DNA of 64,000 bases, from the NCBI RefSeq assembly GCF_014203095.1, contig NZ_JACHIG010000009.1:62001-126000 (forward strand), written 5' to 3'. This document shows, one piece after another, positions 1-9,124 of the stretch. The notes beneath the pieces were generated by a model. The model saw only the letters and a program-made list of their open reading frames with translations, was not told the DNA's origin and made no database searches. Numbering within the stretch: the first letter of the stretch is position 1; each line of letters starts with the position of its first letter. The DNA comes from Prosthecobacter vanneervenii (GTDB lineage: Bacteria; Verrucomicrobiota; Verrucomicrobiia; Verrucomicrobiales; Verrucomicrobiaceae). Both the position numbers and the translations under genes were made by a program.

Positions 1-1141
1 GGACGGCAGCTGGAATCCCAAGGACATTCCTGCGGACTTTGCCAGGAAAGAGCCAGAGCGAGTTTGGAAAAAAGACATCGGCGCAGGATTCGGCGGGGTG
101 ACCACAAGCGGCAGCCAGGTGTATGTGATGGACCGGGTCAGAACGCCCAGAGAGGTCGAACGCGTTCTGTGTTTTGATGCAGAAAGCGGCAGTTCTCTCT
201 GGCAGCAAAGCTGGGAGGTGAGCTATGGAGGCATGGAGTACGGCACCGGCCCGCGTGCCTCGGTTAATATCAGTGAGGGCAAGGCGTTTACACTGGGCGC
301 GACTGGCGTGGCATCTTGTTTCGATGCCGTGACAGGCAGGGTGATATGGCAGGTGGACACGGTGCAAACCTACGGAGCGAAGATTCCCAAGTGGGGCTTC
401 GCGGCGTCTCCGGTGACCGATGGCAGCCGCGTGCTGCTGCACGTGGGTGCGAATGGCGGATCTGTGCTAGCCCTGGATAAAAACTCCGGCAAGGAAGTCT
501 GGAGAGGCGGTCCTGATCCGGCTGGCTATTGCACACCGGAAATCATCACCCATGCAGGCACGCGTCAGCTCATCGCGTGGGGGCCGGAAAACGTGCAGAG
601 CCTTGATCCCGACAGCGGCAGAGTAAACTGGACCTTCCCTTACAAGATCACGTACGGAGTCAGCATCGCACAGCCGCTTTATCATGACGGCATCCTGCTT
701 GTGTCGGGCTACTGGCATGGAGCGAAGGCGCTTCGGCTCGGGGAAAAGAGCCCCAGCTTGTTGTGGGAAAATCAGGATAAGATCTGCGGCCTCATGTCCG
801 CTCCTTTGTTTAAAGACGGCGTCGTTTACATGCTCGACAAGACTCGTGGCCTGCAGGCCTTCGAACTCAAGACAGGCAAAATTTTATGGAGCGATGAAAA
901 CACGCTGACGCCCAAGGGCAGCAATCCGCAGATGAGCCTGGTGTGGATGCAGGAGTCTGCCAACCTTGCCGCTCTATTGAATGCCGACGGTGAACTCGTC
1001 TATGTCACACTCCAGCCTGACAAGCGCGTGGAACTGGCCCGCTGGCAGATTATTGGCAAAACCTGGGCGCACCCGGCATTCGCAGGAAACAGGATATTTG
1101 CACGCAGCGATAAAGAATTGTCAGCCTGGCGGCTTTGGTAG
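1..1141 (+). CDS. PQQ-like beta-propeller repeat protein, 5'-partial
   Basis: The reading frame is open from base 2 to the stop at 1139-1141, so the N-terminus lies outside the window. The visible ~379 residues hold repeated blades with the PQQ-like signature, for example LALDKNSGKEVW, LDPDSGRVNW and FELKTGKILW. This family (BamB-like, or the WD40-like domain of quinoprotein dehydrogenases) forms a propeller and is usually exported. In Verrucomicrobiota such stand-alone propellers are common and their substrate is generally unknown. No catalytic or haem motif is visible. It is followed after 4 bases by the ceramidase-like gene on the same strand, so the two are probably co-transcribed. A related propeller sits at 10413-11636. 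The family is clear; the function is not. Confidence 0.85.
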   Translation, partial: DGSWNPKDIPADFARKEPERVWKKDIGAGFGGVTTSGSQVYVMDRVRTPREVERVLCFDAESGSSLWQQSWEVSYGGMEYGTGPRASVNISEGKAFTLGATGVASCFDAVTGRVIWQVDTVQTYGAKIPKWGFAASPVTDGSRVLLHVGANGGSVLALDKNSGKEVWRGGPDPAGYCTPEIITHAGTRQLIAWGPENVQSLDPDSGRVNWTFPYKITYGVSIAQPLYHDGILLVSGYWHGAKALRLGEKSPSLLWENQDKICGLMSAPLFKDGVVYMLDKTRGLQAFELKTGKILWSDENTLTPKGSNPQMSLVWMQESANLAALLNADGELVYVTLQPDKRVELARWQIIGKTWAHPAFAGNRIFARSDKELSAWRLW

Positions 1142-1145
1142 TCCC

Positions 1146-2498
1146 ATGAAACTCTGGCTGCCTCTGCTCCTCTGCATTTTCGTCATCGCCGCTGCTCCTG
1201 TAAATGAACCGCCAGCGTGGAAGGCGGGCGCGGCTTCAGCGAAGATCACGCCGGAGCAACCCATGTGGATGGCAGGCTATGCGGGACGCACGAAGCCGTC
1301 TGAAGGCGTTGAGCTGGACCTGTTTGCAAAAGCGTTTGTGCTCACGGATCAGGCAGGCGGGCGGTTCGCACTCATCACGATGGATTTGATCGGCGTTCCG
1401 AGAAATCTGCGCCTTGCTGTGGCAGAGCGGGTGAAGAAGGAGCATGGCATCGAGCCCGCAAATCTGGCCATCAATGCCTCCCATACGCACAGCGGGCCGG
1501 AGCTGCGCACGAGCAAAATCTACGGCGCTGACGATCTGGCACTGCGCGAGAAGGAGGCCGCAGAATACACCGCCAAGCTGGAGAACACGCTGGTGAGTCT
1601 CGTCGGCGAGGCGCTGAAAAAATCCGTACCAGCGCATCTGGACCACAGCACGGCACGCTGCGGGGTCTCGATGAACCGCCGCACACCGGATGGCAAAGGC
1701 GGCTGGAACAATTTTCCGAATCCCCAAGGACCGGTGGACCAGACTGTGCCCGTGTTACGCGCCAGCACGGCGGAGGGCAAGGACATCGCCATCATCTTTG
1801 GCTACTCCTGCCACTGCACCGTGCTAGGGCACCAGAAATTCAGCGGCGACTACGCGGGCTACGCACAGCAGGAGATCGAAAAGGCGCACCCCGATGCCGT
1901 GGCGATGTTTGCGAACGGCTGCAGCGGCGACCAGAACCCCTACCCGCGCAAGACGATGGAGCTGGCGCAGACGCACGGCAAATCTCTCGCCACCTCCGTG
2001 CAGGCTGCGCTGGAGACGAACATGCAGCGCCTCAAGGGCCGCATCCGCGCCGCGTATCGAGAGATCCCTCTGGCCTATGACAAGCTGCCAACGAAGGAGC
2101 AGCTTCAGGAAGAACAAAAATCCAACAACAAATACTTGGTCGGACACGGCACACGCATCCTTCAACGCATGGCCGATGAAGGCTCGCTGTCCACAACCTA
2201 TCCCTACCCCGTTCAGGTGCTACGCCTCGGCAATGAACTCACCTGGGTCACACTCGGCGGCGAGGTGGTGGTGGACTACTCACTCCGCCTCAAGCAGGAC
2301 CTCAAAGATCCCATCGTCTGGATCAGCGGCTACACCAACGATGTCATGGCCTACATTCCAAGCCTGCGCATCTGGCAGGAAGGCGGCTACGAAGGCGGCG
2401 GTGCCATGATCTACGGCTCTCACCCCACACGCTGGAGCGACAAGACCGAGGAGCACATCATCGGCACGGTGATGGAGCTGAGGAACGCGGTGGAATAA
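1146..2498 (+). CDS. neutral/alkaline non-lysosomal ceramidase-like protein
   Basis: 450 residues. The start is the ATG four bases after the previous stop. It gives a signal peptide (MKLWLPLLLCIFVIAAAPV) and avoids the long overlap of upstream in-frame starts. The N-terminal domain of the neutral ceramidase family is recognisable: an early GxxKAxITP-like segment, NASHTHSGP at residues 110-118 (zinc-binding His residues), a GYSCHCTVLG segment and GCSGDQNP near the middle. Neutral ceramidases hydrolyse the amide bond of ceramide. The bacterial relatives in this phylum are shorter than the ~650-750 residues of true ceramidases and lack the C-terminal Ig-like domain, as here. The substrate may therefore be another exported amide or lipid. 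Likely operon with the propeller gene upstream. Confidence 0.85.
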   Translation: MKLWLPLLLCIFVIAAAPVNEPPAWKAGAASAKITPEQPMWMAGYAGRTKPSEGVELDLFAKAFVLTDQAGGRFALITMDLIGVPRNLRLAVAERVKKEHGIEPANLAINASHTHSGPELRTSKIYGADDLALREKEAAEYTAKLENTLVSLVGEALKKSVPAHLDHSTARCGVSMNRRTPDGKGGWNNFPNPQGPVDQTVPVLRASTAEGKDIAIIFGYSCHCTVLGHQKFSGDYAGYAQQEIEKAHPDAVAMFANGCSGDQNPYPRKTMELAQTHGKSLATSVQAALETNMQRLKGRIRAAYREIPLAYDKLPTKEQLQEEQKSNNKYLVGHGTRILQRMADEGSLSTTYPYPVQVLRLGNELTWVTLGGEVVVDYSLRLKQDLKDPIVWISGYTNDVMAYIPSLRIWQEGGYEGGGAMIYGSHPTRWSDKTEEHIIGTVMELRNAVE

Positions 2499-2519
2499 TT
2501 CTACAGTCTCATCTCCAGC

Positions 2520-3107
2520 TCAACGCTTGCCGAACTTCAGCCGATCGTAGACCTCGACCAAAGGAAGCTGGATGCCGAGACACTTGATATCAAGTTCTTG
2601 GTCCAGCCCTTTGGCCTCTGTGAGAAACCAGAAGCCGTCGCCATGGCGTTCGTAGATCTCGATGTGCGGAGCGTCCTGGGAGACGAGCACATAGGCTTTA
2701 AGAGATTCTAGCTGACGATAGTTTTCCGCCTTTTTTCCGCGATCATAGCTCTCGGTGGATTTTGAAAGCACTTCGAAGACGATAGTCGGATTGACAGCAG
2801 TCTGCTGACGCTTGTCTCTGGGATCAACCTCGAGCTTTTTGCAAAAAACCGAAGCATCAGGATAGGTAACGAGGCCTGTGGCAAGAACTTTGACTCGCAG
2901 ATTGCTGTCGTAGGGAGTGCAGGTTTTGCCTTTGAGTCGCTGACGTAGCTCTCCAAGCAAATTGGTAACAATCAAGCTGTGCTCAGGGCTTCCTCCAGCC
3001 ATGGCGAATATCTCGCCATCGTGAAACTCGCTTTTATAAACCTCGTTTTCTTCGAGGTCGTAGTATTGCTCCACGGTGTGTTTGGCTTTGGCTTTGGCGA
3101 TGCCCAT
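2520..3107 (-). CDS. Uma2 family endonuclease (DUF820)
   Basis: 195 residues from the ATG at 3107; a GTG six codons upstream (3125) is also possible. The PD-(D/E)xK-like nuclease core of the Uma2 family is visible: an early EFHDGEIFAMAG segment, D84 in YPDASVF and E112 in FEVLSKST, followed by the RGKKAENYRQL helix typical of the family. Uma2 proteins are abundant in cyanobacteria and PVC bacteria, often as many scattered copies, and their biological role is unknown. No toxin or antitoxin partner or transposase is adjacent. The gene is convergent with the ceramidase-like gene, and a terminator for the gene upstream lies just behind its start. Confidence 0.85.
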   Translation of the reverse strand: MGIAKAKAKHTVEQYYDLEENEVYKSEFHDGEIFAMAGGSPEHSLIVTNLLGELRQRLKGKTCTPYDSNLRVKVLATGLVTYPDASVFCKKLEVDPRDKRQQTAVNPTIVFEVLSKSTESYDRGKKAENYRQLESLKAYVLVSQDAPHIEIYERHGDGFWFLTEAKGLDQELDIKCLGIQLPLVEVYDRLKFGKR

Positions 3108-3150
3108 GATCTCTAAAGCTATCACTTCCAGATTTCAGATTCAATCATGC

Positions 3151-3180
3151 AAAAACGGCCCGGGAGGTGATCCCGGGCCG
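3151..3180 (-). terminator. rho-independent terminator of the 3222-4223 gene
   Basis: A perfect 10-bp GC-rich stem (3156-3165 with 3171-3180) and 5-base loop GGTGA. Read on the minus strand it is followed by five T residues (the A run at 3151-3155). It lies about 40 bases downstream of the stop of the minus-strand isomerase gene. Confidence 0.85.
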
Positions 3181-3221
3181 CTGAGGCGTGAGGCATGTGC
3201 ACACGGAGTGTGCTGACCGCA

Positions 3222-4223
3222 TTATTTGCTGTTCTCGGCGAACTGCGCGTCGAAGATGATCTTGCTGGGCGGGAAGTCGATCTTCTTCACGAAGGCGGCG
3301 GACTCGGCGGCGCCGAACTCGCGGTCCATCGCGCCGTCTTCCCACTCCACGCTGAGAGGGCCGCCGTAGTCGATGTCGTTGAGGGCGCGGATGATGCGCT
3401 CAAAGTTGATGTTGCCACGGCCCACGGACTTGAAGTCCCAGTAGCGGCTCGGCTTGTGGAAGTCCACATGGCCGCCGAAGACGCCCGCCGTGCCGTCACC
3501 GATGCCCCAGGCCACGTCCTTCATGTGGACGTGGAAAATGCGGTCGCTGAACTTGTAGATGAACTTGATGTAATCCACGCCCTGGTAGCCGAAGTGGCTG
3601 GGGTCGAAGTTGAAGCCGAAGGCCGGGTGATAGTCCACGGCCTGGAGAGCGCGCTCGGCGCTGGCAATGTCGAAGGCGATCTCCGTGGGGTGCACTTCCA
3701 GCGCGTAGCGGATGCCGAGCTTCTGGTATTCGTCAAAGATGGGGGTGAAACGCTTGGCGAAATCTTTGTAGCCTGCGTCGATCTGGCCGGGGAGATTCGG
3801 CGGGAAGGAATAAACGAGGTGCCAGATGCTGCTGCCCGTGAAGCCGTTCACGACGCTGACGCCGAAGCGCTTGGCGGCATGCGCGGTCTTGATGAGCTCC
3901 TCTGCGGCGCGCTGGCGCACACCTTCCGGATTGCCGTCGCCATAAATGTGCTGGGGCAGGATCTGCGCGTGGCGGGGGTCGATGTTGTCGCACACAGCCT
4001 GGCCCACGAGGTGGGTGGAGATGGCGTGGCACTGCATGCCTGCGGCCTTGAGCTTGGCGCGCTTGGCATCGCAGTAGGCCTGGTCTGCCTTGTCCACTTC
4101 AAAGTGGTCGCCCCAGCAGGCAAGTTCGACACCGTCATAGCCGAAGGCCTTGGCCTTCTGGATCATGGTATCAACGGAAAGATCGGCCCACTGGCCGGTG
4201 AAGAGTGTGACAGGGCGAGGCAT
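3222..4223 (-). CDS. sugar phosphate isomerase/epimerase (AP endonuclease 2-like TIM barrel)
   Basis: 333 residues. The fold family of xylose isomerase-like TIM barrels is shown by the N-terminal strand [28 protein letters not shown], the metal-site segment [12 protein letters not shown], the [11 protein letters not shown] stretch, HVHMKD and the C-terminal LSVEWEDG. These carry the Glu, Asp, His and Glu ligands expected for a divalent metal. Members isomerise or epimerise sugars, inositols or hydroxypyruvate. The substrate cannot be told from sequence. There is no signal peptide, so it is cytoplasmic. It is monocistronic, with its own terminator at 3151-3180. Confidence 0.88.
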   Translation of the reverse strand: MPRPVTLFTGQWADLSVDTMIQKAKAFGYDGVELACWGDHFEVDKADQAYCDAKRAKLKAAGMQCHAISTHLVGQAVCDNIDPRHAQILPQHIYGDGNPEGVRQRAAEELIKTAHAAKRFGVSVVNGFTGSSIWHLVYSFPPNLPGQIDAGYKDFAKRFTPIFDEYQKLGIRYALEVHPTEIAFDIASAERALQAVDYHPAFGFNFDPSHFGYQGVDYIKFIYKFSDRIFHVHMKDVAWGIGDGTAGVFGGHVDFHKPSRYWDFKSVGRGNINFERIIRALNDIDYGGPLSVEWEDGAMDREFGAAESAAFVKKIDFPPSKIIFDAQFAENSK

Positions 4224-4315
4224 GACGTGTTTAAGGTTGAGTTGAGGCGGGGAAGAAGGAGAAAGATTGCGGGTTGTCGAATGTGAAAGACGATTTTTTC
4301 GCGGGTTCCTGGGGC

Positions 4316-5176
4316 TTATTTGCGCTCCAGAGCCTGGGAGCGGGTCAGGGTGTAGGGCAGTTCCAAGGTCAGCTGGGCTTGTTTTCCGGACTGGTCATTG
4401 ACGAGACCGACGTGCTTCAGCTGGCCGGAGATCTTGGTGTCCAGATCCAGCATGTCCGAAAGACGGCGGACGAGAGTGACATCAAATGTGACCTCAATGC
4501 GGCTCAGGTAGCCCATGGGCCGCTCCATGGTAAAGCTGCCGGTGAGGCGCACCGTGGCCTGCCGACCACCGGGCTGCTCACTCACGGAAACGAGCGTGCA
4601 GTCGATGTCCCTGGCCACCACGGCTCCGTAGGCCTTGCCTGAGGATTCATTGATGTTGATTTTCCAACTCTCTCCGGCTTTGCGTGTTTGATTGAGCAGG
4701 CAGGCGTCAGGGATCTCCAGCAGCAGCTTGGTGAAAGCCAGGTCACTCATGAACTTTTGCTCTTCAGCACTGGGCTTGCCGCCAGTCATGAGGGGCTTCC
4801 ACGAGCCGCCCGTTTTGCGCATCCGCAGAGTTTTGCCCACCAGGGGTGCTGCCCGCTCTGCAGATGGCGGCGGCACACCATTGTAGTTTACCAGTTCGCA
4901 AACCATCTCGCGCACCTGCACCTCCTCGGAGTCACTGCCCAGCAGGCGACGCACGAGGTTCACTTTCTGCACAAAGCGGCAGGAAAAGCCGCTGCCAGTA
5001 TTTGACGGCTCCATGCGTCCTTTGCCTTCCTGCACGCGAATCTCGCGCTTTTCCCGCAACAGAGTGCCGCTGCGCAGACCGGAGGGTGAGCCGAGATCTA
5101 CCGGAGAGGAGCGATCTGCGGCATTCAGCGGCACGGCTGCCAGGCAAAGCAGAAAGAAGCGGGGCAAAAAGCGCAT
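4316..5176 (-). CDS. exported protein of unknown function
   Basis: 286 residues from the ATG at 5176, which begins a clear signal peptide ([20 protein letters not shown]). The frame stays open upstream to 5236, but that extension overlaps the divergent gene and does not look like a leader. The mature part is rich in beta-strand pattern and Arg/Leu, without recognisable catalytic motifs. The stretch on gains such as [23 protein letters not shown] resembles domains that assess protein-level lipid or polymer binding, but I do not recognise a family. It is divergent from the PQQ dehydrogenase gene, with less than 100 bases between starts, so the two could share a control region. Confidence 0.7.
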   Translation of the reverse strand: MRFLPRFFLLCLAAVPLNAADRSSPVDLGSPSGLRSGTLLREKREIRVQEGKGRMEPSNTGSGFSCRFVQKVNLVRRLLGSDSEEVQVREMVCELVNYNGVPPPSAERAAPLVGKTLRMRKTGGSWKPLMTGGKPSAEEQKFMSDLAFTKLLLEIPDACLLNQTRKAGESWKININESSGKAYGAVVARDIDCTLVSVSEQPGGRQATVRLTGSFTMERPMGYLSRIEVTFDVTLVRRLSDMLDLDTKISGQLKHVGLVNDQSGKQAQLTLELPYTLTRSQALERK

Positions 5177-5274
5177 GGCGCTGAGCCTATCAAAAACACG
5201 TAAAGACGCACAAGCTGCAAGTGCGCTGCATTTCATGCTTGGCTAAAAGGCCCGTCCCCCTGCATCATGCGGCC

Positions 5275-7986
5275 ATGACCCGCGTGCTGCTGCTTTGCCT
5301 GGCCTTTTCCACCACGATCTCTGCGCAATGGACGACCTCGCGCATTCAGGGTTCACCCGAGGCGGCAAAGCCTTGCATCCCGGAGCAGGCCTTTGCCGGA
5401 ATCTCCCTCCAAGATGCTCTTGAGATGGTGCCGGTGCCTGGCGCGCAACGGTTCATCGCGGTGGAAAAAGGTGGCAAGATCTGGAGCTTCAAGGACACGC
5501 CTGAGGCGAAGCAGCAAGACCTCCTCATCGACCTCAAGCCTGAGCATCCTCAACTGCAATACGCCTATGGCATCGCCTTCCACCCCAAGTGGAAGGAAAA
5601 CGGTCTCGTCTTTCTCTGCTACGCTTATGGCGATAAGGTACCGGATGGCACCAAGCTCTCCCGCTTCAAGCTCACGCAGCAGGAGCCGCCAGTGCTCGAT
5701 CCCAAGTCTGAAACGGTGCTGCTGACCTGGCGCAGCGGCGGGCACAACGGTGCCAGCCTGCAGTTTGGCCCGGACGGCATGCTCTACATCTCCACCGGCG
5801 ACTCCGAGGTGCCCTCCCCGCCTGATCCACTGAACACCGGGCAGGATTTGAGCGACCTGCTCTCATCTATTCTGCGCATCGATGTGGATCACGAGAAGAG
5901 CGGCAAAGCCTACGCCATTCCGCCGGACAATCCGTTTCTGAAAACGCCCAATGCCATGCCGGAGATCTGGGCCTTCGGTTTCCGCAATCCCTGGAAGATG
6001 AGCTTTGACGACCAAGGGCGTCTCTGGTGCGGCGATGTGGGCTGGGAGCTTTGGGAAATGATCCACCTGGTGCAGCGCGGCGGCAATCATGGCTGGAGCG
6101 CCTACGAGGCCAGCCAGCCGATCAAGCCTGAAACCGCGCGCCCCGAGCCCATCATCCCGCCCGTGGCCGCACATCCGCACACGGAGGCGGCGAGCATCAC
6201 CGGCGGCTATGTGTACCATGGCCGCCGCTTTCCAGAGCTGAAGGATGCCTACATCTACGGCGACTATGAAACGGGCAAAATCTGGGCGCTGTGGCATGAC
6301 GGCAAGCAGGTCACACGCCGGGAGGAAATCGCCGACACACCGCACAAGATCGTGAGCTTCGGTCAGGGCCCCGATGGCGAGATCTACTGGATGAACTGGG
6401 AAAAGGATACGCACATCTACCGCCTGGCGCGAAACCCAGCGGTGGGCAGGCCCAGCCAGTTTCCGCACAAGCTCAGCGAGACGGGACTGTTTAAATACAC
6501 CGCCGAACAAGCTCCGGCGGCTGGGGTGCTGCCGTTTGAGATCGCCGAGCCCATGTGGCAGGACGGCGCATCTGCTTCGCGTTTTATCGCCCTGCCGGAA
6601 GGCCGGCGCATCAAGACCAAGAAGGGCGGCAATCCTGCCAAGCCAGATTTCAAAATCGAGTGGCCGGTCGGCGCCGTGCTCGCACGCACCATCACCTGGC
6701 CAGCCACTCAGCAACGCATCGAAACGCAGATCCTCCATTATGATGGCGACTCGTGGAATGGCTACTCCTACCGCTGGAATGAGAAGGGCACCGATGCCGA
6801 ACTGGTGGCTGCGGATGGTACGGAACTCACCGTGCAGAAGCAGCCCTGGCGCATCCATGGCCGCGCCGAGTGCGCCCGCTGCCACAACAACTGGAGCGGC
6901 TTTGCCGTGGGCTTTCAGCCGGACCAGCTTGTGAGTATCGGAGGCAAAAAGCCAGCCGAGGCGGCTGAACTTTTTGACGGTCCTTATTTAGAACGGCTGG
7001 AGCAGCACCTGGTCTCCAGCCATGACGAGAAGTCTGACTTGGAAAGTCGTGCCCGCTCCTGGCTGCATGCAAACTGCGCCCACTGCCATCGCCGGCACGG
7101 GGGAGGCAGCGTGCCGCTGATGGTCAATTTTGACCTACTCACCGCAGAGACGATGATGTGGAATGAAAAACCGGTGCGGGGTGATCTGGCGCTGACAGAT
7201 GCACGCGTCATCTCACCGGGCAAACCGGAGCAGAGTGTGCTCGTGGCCCGGATCTCACGCAGCGGCAGCGGCCACATGCCCATGATCGGCGCACGCGAGG
7301 TGGATCCTCACGGGTTTCGTCTGCTGTGGGACTGGATTGCCCAAGGAACCAAGACTCCAAAACCGAAAGCCCCACCGTCCAGCGCCAGTGAAGCACTCAT
7401 CCTAGCCAGCGCGATCTCGCGCAAGGAGGCCGACTTTGACGCCAATTTGGCACAGATCGCAAACTCAGACGTCTCATGCTACTTCGAGCGTTTCCTGCCT
7501 CCTGAGCAGCGCGTCAAAACACTCGGCATGCATTTCGATGCCAAAAAACTTCTATCCGCCCCCGGATACGCAAAGCGAGGCGGCGAACTCCTCAGCATGA
7601 CGGGCAAACTGGCCGCGTGTTTTGCCTGCCACATCATCAACGGCAGCGGCCTCGATTTCGGCCCTAATCTGAGCAAGGTGGGCGCGCGGATGAACCGCGA
7701 GAAGATTCTCGAAAGCCTGCATCAGCCTTCGAAGGTCATCGCCAAAGGCTACGAGACCTGGATCATCACCCTGAAGGATGGCAGCGCGCAGACGGGCTTC
7801 ATGCTCAAAGCCAGCGATGGCGAGATCACGCTGAAGCTTCCTACCGGCCAGGCGATGACGATGACACGCGACCAGATCAAGAGCCAGCAGCCGCAGCCTG
7901 TTTCCCTAATGCCCGAGGGTCTGCTGCAAAGCGTGACCGAGCAGGAGGCGGCAGATGTCCTCGCGTATCTGGCGGGATTGAAATAA
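5275..7986 (+). CDS. PQQ-dependent sugar dehydrogenase fused to tri-haem cytochrome c region
   Basis: 903 residues. The start ATG at 5275 gives a signal peptide ending at AQWTT. Residues ~40-390 resemble the soluble glucose/sorbosone dehydrogenase propeller (GSDH): GIAFHPKWKENG, SGGHNGASLQFGPDG, IYISTGD-like LYISTGDSE, FGFRNPWKMSFD and GGNHGWSAYEA. The middle is a domain common in planctomycete and verrucomicrobial proteins with CARCHNNW and CAHCHRRH. The C-terminus has a third CxxCH (CFACHIINGSG) followed by the GYETWIITLKDG segment of the PVC haem-binding domain. Three CxxCH sites imply three c-type haems. The likely role is periplasmic sugar or alcohol oxidation passing electrons to an internal cytochrome. 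PQQ is inferred from the family. Confidence 0.85.
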   Translation: MTRVLLLCLAFSTTISAQWTTSRIQGSPEAAKPCIPEQAFAGISLQDALEMVPVPGAQRFIAVEKGGKIWSFKDTPEAKQQDLLIDLKPEHPQLQYAYGIAFHPKWKENGLVFLCYAYGDKVPDGTKLSRFKLTQQEPPVLDPKSETVLLTWRSGGHNGASLQFGPDGMLYISTGDSEVPSPPDPLNTGQDLSDLLSSILRIDVDHEKSGKAYAIPPDNPFLKTPNAMPEIWAFGFRNPWKMSFDDQGRLWCGDVGWELWEMIHLVQRGGNHGWSAYEASQPIKPETARPEPIIPPVAAHPHTEAASITGGYVYHGRRFPELKDAYIYGDYETGKIWALWHDGKQVTRREEIADTPHKIVSFGQGPDGEIYWMNWEKDTHIYRLARNPAVGRPSQFPHKLSETGLFKYTAEQAPAAGVLPFEIAEPMWQDGASASRFIALPEGRRIKTKKGGNPAKPDFKIEWPVGAVLARTITWPATQQRIETQILHYDGDSWNGYSYRWNEKGTDAELVAADGTELTVQKQPWRIHGRAECARCHNNWSGFAVGFQPDQLVSIGGKKPAEAAELFDGPYLERLEQHLVSSHDEKSDLESRARSWLHANCAHCHRRHGGGSVPLMVNFDLLTAETMMWNEKPVRGDLALTDARVISPGKPEQSVLVARISRSGSGHMPMIGAREVDPHGFRLLWDWIAQGTKTPKPKAPPSSASEALILASAISRKEADFDANLAQIANSDVSCYFERFLPPEQRVKTLGMHFDAKKLLSAPGYAKRGGELLSMTGKLAACFACHIINGSGLDFGPNLSKVGARMNREKILESLHQPSKVIAKGYETWIITLKDGSAQTGFMLKASDGEITLKLPTGQAMTMTRDQIKSQQPQPVSLMPEGLLQSVTEQEAADVLAYLAGLK

Positions 7987-7987
7987 G

Positions 7988-8515
7988 ATGCGCCTGCCAC
8001 CGATGCCCTCTGCCGCCATCATCCTCCAGTGCATCCTGGCGGCGGTCTGCTATGGCATCATTCACGACCAGATCACCACGCGCGTCTGCCTGGAGTACTT
8101 TACCATCGCGCATCCGCGCCTGATCGAGTCCACCTCGCCCACGGTGCTGGGACTGTTCTGGGGCGTGGCTGCCACATGGTGGGTGGGAGTGCTGCTGGGT
8201 GTGCCTCTGGCCTTTGCGGCCCGGGCCGGAAGCTGGCCCCGGCTGGGCTGGCGTGATCTGCGACGCCCGCTCCTTTGCTTGCTGCTGGTCATGGCAGGCA
8301 CTGCCGCATTTGCGGGGGGCACCACCTGGCTTTTATCTCGGCATTGCAGTCCAGTTGATCTCGCCGACCTCACTGAAAACCAAATCCCCCCGCAAATGAG
8401 AGCCCGCTTTCTCGGTGCTTGGGCGGCCCATTTGACGAGCTACGGCGTCGGATTTGGCGGAGGCCTTGCGCTCATCATCCGTGCTTTTTTGAGGCGCATC
8501 CATGCGGCCAGATGA
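7988..8515 (+). CDS. four-helix integral membrane protein, unknown function
   Basis: 175 residues, starting one base after the stop of the dehydrogenase gene, so translation is probably coupled; an alternative ATG is at 8003. Four hydrophobic segments are visible, around AIILQCILAAVCYGI, GLFWGVAATWWVGVLLGVP, LLCLLLVMAGTAAFAG and the C-terminal GVGFGGGLALIIRAF. No charged active-site motif or known family is recognised. Its position behind the PQQ dehydrogenase could mean a membrane partner, but nothing in the sequence shows this. Confidence 0.7.
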   Translation: MRLPPMPSAAIILQCILAAVCYGIIHDQITTRVCLEYFTIAHPRLIESTSPTVLGLFWGVAATWWVGVLLGVPLAFAARAGSWPRLGWRDLRRPLLCLLLVMAGTAAFAGGTTWLLSRHCSPVDLADLTENQIPPQMRARFLGAWAAHLTSYGVGFGGGLALIIRAFLRRIHAAR

Positions 8516-8582
8516 AGCGTCTTTACTTTGATGACCGCATAAAAGCCGCACATGCTGCCACCACCAGACCGCCACGCCGCTG

Positions 8583-8780
8583 ATGTTCACCACACCTGTC
8601 ACCTGCCCTAGCTGCTTTCAGGAATTCGAAGTTCCAGCCCCCTCGTTTGATGAGGTTCCATGCGATGTGGACTATGACTGTGAGGTGTGCTGCAGACCGC
8701 TGCGCATTTTCTTTTCTGAAGATGATGGCGAAGTGATAGGCACGGCTTATGGCCTGGGAGAAAGCGGCCCTTATGGGTAA
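8583..8780 (+). CDS. CPXCG motif-containing cysteine-rich protein
   Basis: 65 residues with the paired cysteine layout of the CPXCG small-protein family: VTCPSCFQ near the N-terminus and YDCEVCCRPL about 30 residues later, then an acidic tail (FFSEDDGEVIG). Four cysteines suggest a single zinc ribbon. The family is widespread in proteobacteria and PVC bacteria and its function is unknown. The length matches the family norm of 60-70 residues. Cytoplasmic. Confidence 0.8.
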   Translation: MFTTPVTCPSCFQEFEVPAPSFDEVPCDVDYDCEVCCRPLRIFFSEDDGEVIGTAYGLGESGPYG

Positions 8781-8968
8781 CTTTTACCATCAGAAAAACT
8801 GATATTCTGGTAGTCTCAAGTTTGCGCATTACTACTCTTTTCTGCGAGTTTTCGCAGAGAATGCATTTGGATATTTGCAAAAGCAGAAGTTGTCGTTAAT
8901 CTCGAAAAATCCCGCTGCCAGGAGTCTGGTGGATGGGAAGCTTAACAAACTGGTTAACACCCACACAC
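8781..8968. other. intergenic region with small hairpins
   Basis: No gene. Two imperfect or short inverted repeats are present: ACCATCAG/CTGATATTCTGGT around 8786-8815, and a 7-bp stem TCTGCGA/TCGCAGA (8841-8847 with 8852-8858, loop GTTT). Neither is followed by a T run, so they are not typical terminators. The stretch is AT-richer than its surroundings and probably carries the promoter of the small lipoprotein gene at 8969. I could not pick a convincing -35/-10 pair. Confidence 0.35.
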
Positions 8969-9073
8969 ATGAAAATCGCTATCCTCACCCTTATCGCGGC
9001 TTCCGCCGTTCTGTCCGCCTGCCAGCAGCCCGCTCCTCCTCCCCCTCCGCCCCCGGTGCACTCCGGCAAGTAA
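8969..9073 (+). CDS. small proline-rich lipoprotein (34 aa)
   Basis: The ORF starts at an ATG at 8969 and ends with TAA at 9071-9073. It encodes a lipoprotein signal peptide MKIAILTLIAASAVLSAC with a good lipobox (LSAC, lipidated Cys at residue 18). A short tail QQPAPPPPPPPVHSGK follows. Tiny lipoproteins of this kind (entericidin-like in size) are common but usually missed by gene callers. The mature peptide of 17 residues, half proline, has no domain. The function is unknown. Confidence 0.7.
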   Translation: MKIAILTLIAASAVLSACQQPAPPPPPPPVHSGK

Positions 9074-9124
9074 GTAATCCGCCGCCTAGAGCGGTCGATT
9101 GCAAATCTTGCGCGTGATCATTTC

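Noticed and set aside
3195-4286. 363-codon open frame on the plus strand
   Set aside because: Antisense of the sugar isomerase/epimerase, which has family motifs and its own terminator.
8841-8858. hairpin TCTGCGA/TCGCAGA as a terminator
   Set aside because: No T run follows on either strand and it lies 60 bases after the CPXCG gene; kept only as an inverted repeat.
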